DNA of 64,000 nucleotides from Dama dama (lineage: Eukaryota; Chordata; Mammalia; Artiodactyla; Cervidae), in contig NC_083711.1 of NCBI RefSeq assembly GCF_033118175.1, positions 49,114,001-49,178,000 of the forward strand, read 5' to 3'. The notes below the pieces were generated by a model that was given only the letters and a program-made list of their open reading frames with translations, did no database searches and was not told the DNA's origin. The first letter of the stretch is position 1, and each line of letters opens with the position of its first letter. This document shows, one piece after another, positions 59,038 through 64,000 of this stretch. Both the position numbers and the translations under genes were made by a program.

Positions 59038-59083
59038 GCAAAACTATTTCCTTTTTGGCAGCAAAACTATTTCCTTTTTGGCA
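59038..59083. repeat. 2 x 23-base tandem duplication
   Basis: Copies 59038-59060 and 59061-59083 both read GCAAAACTATTTCCTTTTTG followed by GCA. Intronic. Confidence 0.95.
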
Positions 59084-59486
59084 GAAAGTACCTTTGAAAA
59101 ACAAGGTAAGACACCGGAGAGTTGATCACTATACCAATACTAAAGAGTCACAAAGTTAAGAGAGTAGATTATATGATTCAACTCAGTAAGATTTACTGTA
59201 TCCTCACTACTTACTATAGACTTTGATGACATTGAGGCTATAAACATTAATAAAGCCAAGTTTCTTTTGTGGAAATGTTCCCTATGTCAGAGAGATAAAT
59301 AAAACAATATGAGAGGCATTTATATAATGTATGTGAACACAGACAAAAAATAGAATGATTTTTCCTCGAGGAGAGAAGGAATCAATAAAAATTAAAAAGA
59401 AGGGGTTGTGAGAAAGGAGATCTGGTGTATACACTAAAAATAGAAGCAAAATCTCTCTGTATTTACCTGTTTCTACTGCACTGACA

Positions 59487-59637
59487 CCTGGGTCGGGAAG
59501 ATCCCCTGGAGAAGGAAATGGCACCCCACTCCAGGACTTTTGCCTGGAAAATCCCATGGACCAAGGAGCCTGGTAGGCTATAGTCCATGGGGTCGCAAAG
59601 AGTCGGACACGACTGAGCGACTTCACTTTCACTTTTC
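59487..59637 (+). mobile_element. Bov-A type SINE with 12-base target-site duplication
   Basis: It starts inside the element at CTGGGTCGGGAAGATCCCCT, so the tRNA head is missing, and ends GACTTCACTTTCACTTTTC. The direct repeat ACTGCACTGACA is at 59475-59486 and 59638-59649. The body is close to consensus, so the insertion looks young. Confidence 0.93.
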
Positions 59638-60044
59638 ACTGCACTGACATAAAGGGATCAATCAAAAATCAAACTTTATTGTTGGAAAATAAGTACTTTC
59701 TAAAACTTTTTCTCGACTGTGTGTTCAGTTAACTTGTCTTCTATGGAAAACCAGTAGCACGAAATCAAAGATGAATATATCCTTTCATGATGGTCAAGTT
59801 ACCTAGGAAGCTGCAGCCATTCAGAACTCTGAAGCTGTGTGACAACAGAAATGGATTTTGGGAACAAAATTCTGAGCAACGGAAACGTACATCTACTGAA
59901 AGGCAAAGCACCTGAACTAGTTTGTGCTGGAAATCCTAAAGCTTTTGTTAAACTTGCTGAGAGTTACTGACCTCTTTCTAGGACACCTTCTAGGAGGTAG
60001 CTCCACACAAGGCTCCACATAAAGATAAGACCTCACTATGCTGT

Positions 60045-60255
60045 CTGTAGGCTGCAGTCCATGGGGTCGCTAGGAGTCAGACACGACTGAGCGACTTCAC
60101 TTTCACTTTTCACTTTCATGCATTGGAGAAGGAAATGGCAACCCACTCCAGTGTTCTTGCCTGGAGAATTCCAGGGACGGGGGAGCGTTGTGGGCTGCTG
60201 TCTATGGGGTCACACAGAGTCGGACACGACTGAAGCGACTTAGCAGCAGCAGCAG
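60045..60255 (+). mobile_element. Bov-A2 SINE (dimer)
   Basis: A partial first Bov-A unit ends ACGACTGAGCGACTTCACTT. The second unit starts TGCATTGGAGAAGGAAATGG and ends CGACTTAGCAGCAGCAGCAG, the usual Bov-A2 end with an AGC microsatellite. ATGCTGT on both sides may be the target duplication. Confidence 0.93.
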
Positions 60256-60502
60256 CATGCTGTTTATGGATTTAGGTTCCTAAACAGCCTCACTTTGCCT
60301 ATTGCATATCTTAATCCTCATGCCATTCATTCACCAGAAACCCCTGAGTAATCTACCCGAATTAGGTGCATGGCTAATAGTCATTAGCTTAGTGACTATG
60401 AACTAAAACAGGGAAAGAAAAATATGAACTATCTGGAAATAAAGCTAAAGCACCATTAATATCAGGATGGTTTCTGTCTGATGCAGCCTACAGAGTGCTA
60501 AG

Positions 60503-60505
<3 letters not shown>

Positions 60506-60538
<33 letters not shown>
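60506..60538. repeat. (TA)n microsatellite
   Basis: Uninterrupted AT dinucleotides, about 16 units, roughly 80 bases from the end of the SEA1 exon at 60615. Likely variable in length. Confidence 0.97.
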
Positions 60539-60540
<2 letters not shown>

Positions 60541-60597
60541 GGAATTTCGTTTTATGAGAATATACTGGAAGAGAAACTAAAACTATACAAAGACTTA

Positions 60598-60882
<285 letters not shown>

Positions 60883-61647
60883 TTAGGGCCTGCCAAGGAA
60901 ACACAAAGAAAGGAACTCTGAAGCCATGGAGAGCAAACATTAGACCAAGAGGGAGAGTCTCAAAAGGCAAGGATTCCATCACCTTTCTCTGTAGACTCTG
61001 GATGGCAACATTTAGCCACCCCCTTCTCCTTCCGGAAAACAGAGAGGTTATAGCTCTAAGAACATGGAGGCCACAGAGTCAGCCTGCATAATACCTGAGC
61101 ATCTTCTTCCCCATGTTCTCACCCTGTCAAAATCAACTGTTCCTTTTCACTCTCAGCCAGCTACCTCCTTTCCCTATTAGGGTTTCTCCTCCCTGATTTA
61201 AAAAAACCAAACCAAACCTTCTAACTCCACCCAACAATGGGAAGTCCTCTGGAATCTCACTACTGTTGCCGGGTGATTTACGTACTCCACAACGGGGAGT
61301 GAAACAGCAAAGCAGCGTAATGACTGTGAGCTGAAACAGTTATCTATTGTGAGAGGAAAATATGAACTATTTGGAAATAAAGCTAATTGATGACTTGTGA
61401 GTCTTTTTTTTAAAATATCATGCTAGAATATCTTCTAATATGACAGCTACCTAAGTCTCTTGTTTGACAACCCAGACAATTTACAGTCCCATAAAGTTTA
61501 ATAGTGAATTGTAAAAAACTTACTAAGAAGTGATGGTTTTTTGGCCTAGTAGGAATGATAACTCTAAAGTTTATGACTTAACTTGCCTGGAGGACATTCA
61601 GTAAATTAGTTAATACAAGTAACAAATTATTTGTATCTAATTTGGCA

Positions 61648-61847
61648 GGGCTTCCCTGGTAAAGAATCTGCCTGCCAATGCAAGAGACACGGGTTTGATC
61701 CCTGGGTTGAGAAGATCCCCTGGAGAAGGAAATGGCTACCCACTCTAGTATTCTTGCCTGAGAAACACAAGGATAGAGGAGCCTGGCGGGCTACAGTCCA
61801 TGGGGCCAAAAACAGCTGGATACAACTTAGTGACTAAATAGCAACCT
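61648..61847 (+). mobile_element. Bov-tA SINE with target-site duplication
   Basis: It runs from GGGCTTCCCTGGTAAAGAAT (part of the head deleted) through GAGAAGGAAATGGCTACCCA to GTGACTAAATAGCAACC. The flanks CTAATTTGGCA (61637-61647) and CTAACTTGGCA (61848-61858) differ at one base. Confidence 0.92.
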
Positions 61848-62209
61848 CTAACTTGGCAATCCCTTCCCAATTAACTATATATTTCTTCCAAATGCTCTAG
61901 AAACTAGCTCTCATTTTTCTGCTGGCTCCCTCATTAATGAGTTGAATAAAATTTTGACAAGTGTTAATAAGTAACTTCGTCTGGGAATGGGGCCTTTTCA
62001 CTATCTTTCCACAGGCAAACAAAGAGACTATTTCTTGGAACAAAGGATAAAGTGAAAATAAATAAGTAGGAGTTGATAATGGCATTTGACATTTTCTTAA
62101 ATAATCATTTTGAAGAAACATCAGAATATAAGATTTTTAAACCAATAGAACTACACCCTCTAGACCAACTCAGACTTATCTAACAGCTAAAAACTAACAT
62201 TTTTGTAAG

Positions 62210-62405
62210 TGCTTACAATGACAGGCTATTTCCCAGGCTTTGTCTGATTTAATACTCATAACAAACATGAAGGTTTTATTACCTTCAGATTATTGTTAAG
62301 AAACTATGCTTTAAAGAAGTTAAAAGACTTGCCTAAAATTTCACAATATGTAAAGGGGTAAAAGTCAAGATTCAAACCCAGATCTGCCTGACTCTGGCAC
62401 CAGCA
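62210..62405 (+). mobile_element. MIR SINE
   Basis: CTGATTTAATACTCATAACA, AAAGAAGTTAAAAGACTTGC, AAGATTCAAACCCAGATCTG and CCTGACTCTGGCACCAGC follow the MIR order, including the 3' part. Confidence 0.75.
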
Positions 62406-63299
62406 TTCTGAATGACTACATGACACTCAGGAACTTTAAACTCTTAACAGAAAAAAAGTCATCAGGAGAACAGCTTTGCTCTACTCATCACCCTCACTTC
62501 CAGCCAGTCTGTGAGACACAGCCATCAAAACAATACCCAACAAGTACTCCAAGGTCCTCCAGAGGAAAGGAGGGCACCACCCTCTCGAAGCTGAACCTCT
62601 GAAGGCAGACGTGCACGGAAATGACCTGCCACCTTCAGACATTCTGTAGAAGCAAAACGATGCCCAAACCACAGCACTCAAATGAATGAAGCATTTCCTC
62701 TTCTGAGCTCCCTTATATATTCCTTGATGATAGACTGTGCTGTTTCGTAGAAAGATTTTGTTTATACTGAACGCCTTGCAGTCTGTCCTTGAGTTTCTGT
62801 CTCCAATGTCTGACTTGGTACCGGGCATTCAATGCCTAGTAAATTAACAGAACTCTATACTTGCCTGAATATAGAGAGAAAACTCCAGCCTTAATTAAGG
62901 TATTCACATATCTTTAGAATAAAAAACTGTCAGGATAACGAGAGGGGTCTCATGGAGTCTAGAAAAAGGGCTACTTAACTAATTTATCCTACTATGAGTG
63001 AAAAGCCTGCGACAGTGCATTGTGGCTTCCTTGTAACACAGAACCCTAGACTGGAGATAGCTACAATAGGCTAGCATGACTTTGATACTGGCCATTAGGA
63101 TCACCCAACTTCCCTTCTCTGATCTCAAGCTGGCAAAAGGAACTTTCAATCATAATTCCCTACAGATTGTCCTATGGGAAAAGAATGCACACGCTAAGCC
63201 AATGCAATAATTAGTCAGCTGGCAGACACACTTCTTGATTTAAATAGATCGCTCAGCATCCTAGAGAATGCACTGTATTTTGTAGCTTGGTAAGCATAA
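62406..63299. other. intronic, no feature seen
   Basis: The 115-codon minus-strand open frame at 62481-62828 has no IMPG2-like motif and no splice borders. No repeat is named. Confidence 0.5.
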
Positions 63300-63315
63300 A
63301 TTGGTCTTAAGAGAC

Positions 63316-63681
63316 CTCTTCTTCCTGGGAATGCTGGCAGTTCTGGACGTGCCCTGGGTCTACAGGGGATGTCATGAAGGTGTTACCCCTCGCCTACCAC
63401 AGAAGCGGTGAGGCACGATGTTCCTATCCCACGCTGAGTGTCATCAGTAAGGTTTTCCTCCCCAATTTGATAAGCTGTCACTTCCGATGGTGTGGCTTAG
63501 GGAACTTTAGAGTGGTAACCGAGCATCTCAACACTTGGATGCCTTGCTGAGAGATGAGACATCTGCTTGCCGTCTGTAAATTCCCTCAATCCCTTAATTT
63601 TTCCTGTCAGAACATGAGTAACTGCTGATCTCCTTTTGTAAAGAAATAAATTCAGTAAAATACGGTGAGAAAAAAAAAAAA
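63316..63681 (+). pseudogene. possible retroposed transcript with poly(A) tail, source unknown
   Basis: A GC-richer block starting near TTCTTCCTGGGAATGCTGGC ends with the signal AATAAA at 63645-63650 and a run of 12 A at 63670-63681, about 20 bases later. This spacing fits a reverse-transcribed polyadenylated RNA. All six frames are short, so the source would be a non-coding RNA or a 3' UTR. I do not recognise it, and I see no clear target duplication, so the left border is a guess. It could instead be ordinary unique sequence. Confidence 0.35.
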
Positions 63682-63739
63682 GATGGCCCCAATGTGAAAT
63701 TGAACAGTAAGAGGGACACCTACTGGTCAGAACTCACCA

Positions 63740-63815
63740 CACCACATATGTCCTAAACATCCCTCACAATGCCTCGCTCCTAGTAGCTCAATAAATATTT
63801 TTGAAAATAATGAAG
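63740..63815 (+). mobile_element. L2-like 3' end
   Basis: ATCCCTCACAATGCCTCGCT and AGTAGCTCAATAAATATTTT match the end of L2. Confidence 0.5.
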
Positions 63816-63937
63816 AAACAAGTGGTTAGTTTTATTCACTAATGTAGGCAGATACAACCATAGACTCTGTGACACTTAGATGACAGTATGTGATATTCTT
63901 GACTTAATCAGAAGGATGTTCAGTCTCTATGTATGCA

Positions 63938-64000
63938 GGTGGAGCAGTGGTAAAGAAGCTGCCTGCCGATGCAGGAGATTAAGTTTGATCCCAGGGTCAG
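63938..64000 (+). mobile_element. Bov-tA SINE start, cut by the window edge
   Basis: CAGGTGGAGCAGTGGTAAAG, CTGCCTGCCGATGCAGGAGA and TTTGATCCCAGGGTCAG are the tRNA-like head. The rest lies beyond the window. Confidence 0.85.

Noticed and set aside
61000..63300. Possible further IMPG2 exon for the first half of SEA domain 1
   Set aside because: I looked on the minus strand for a SEA-like peptide bounded by AG and GT with exit phase 2, and found none that I could defend.
63316..63600. Known small RNA gene (7SK, U-snRNA, RMRP, U17, U3)
   Set aside because: The sequence does not match the ones I can recall, and it ends in a poly(A) signal and tail, which points to a polyadenylated RNA instead.

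Overview
This window is mammalian nuclear DNA from a ruminant, most likely cattle or another bovid. The evidence is the repeat content: many Bov-tA and Bov-A2 SINEs, several decayed copies of the RTE-type LINE BovB, and artiodactyl tRNA-derived SINEs (CHR-2-like), together with general mammalian L1, L2, MIR, MER and MaLR elements. Nothing prokaryotic is present. The repeats alone do not separate cattle from bison, sheep or goat.

I can support one protein-coding gene: the 3' three quarters of IMPG2 (interphotoreceptor matrix proteoglycan 2, SPACRCAN), transcribed on the minus strand. Nine coding exons lie between 60859 and 35299 (about 2.83 kb of coding sequence). Each has AG/GT-type splice borders, the phases chain exactly from exon to exon, and no exon contains a frameshift or early stop. 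They encode the second half of SEA domain 1, a mucin-like Ser/Thr/Pro-rich region with Ser-Gly glycosaminoglycan sites, SEA domain 2 with an intact autoproteolysis motif, two EGF-like domains, one membrane span and a cytoplasmic tail. The 5' exons and the promoter lie beyond position 64000.

Layout: 1 to about 30.7 kb is intergenic and repeat-filled (MIR, L2, MER3- and MER5-like hAT elements, an L1 3' end, Bov-tA copies and four BovB blocks). About 30.7 to 35.3 kb is the probable IMPG2 3' UTR or downstream flank and carries an antisense BovB insertion. 35.3 to 60.9 kb holds the nine exons; its introns carry antisense L1 and BovB copies, an MLT1A-type LTR, SINEs, microsatellites and short tandem duplications. 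60.9 to 64 kb is part of an upstream IMPG2 intron with SINEs, a MIR and a possible retroposed transcript ending in a poly(A) tail.

I found no undescribed biological system. The points most worth a second look are in IMPG2: a stop codon that overlaps a possible splice donor, a NAGNAG acceptor, and a tandem duplication with a (CA)n tract beside a splice donor. A poly(A)-only retrotransposition scar in an intron and an unidentified polyadenylated retrocopy are also notable. Family names for repeats, human IMPG2 comparisons and exon numbers come from memory of consensus and reference sequences, not from a search.
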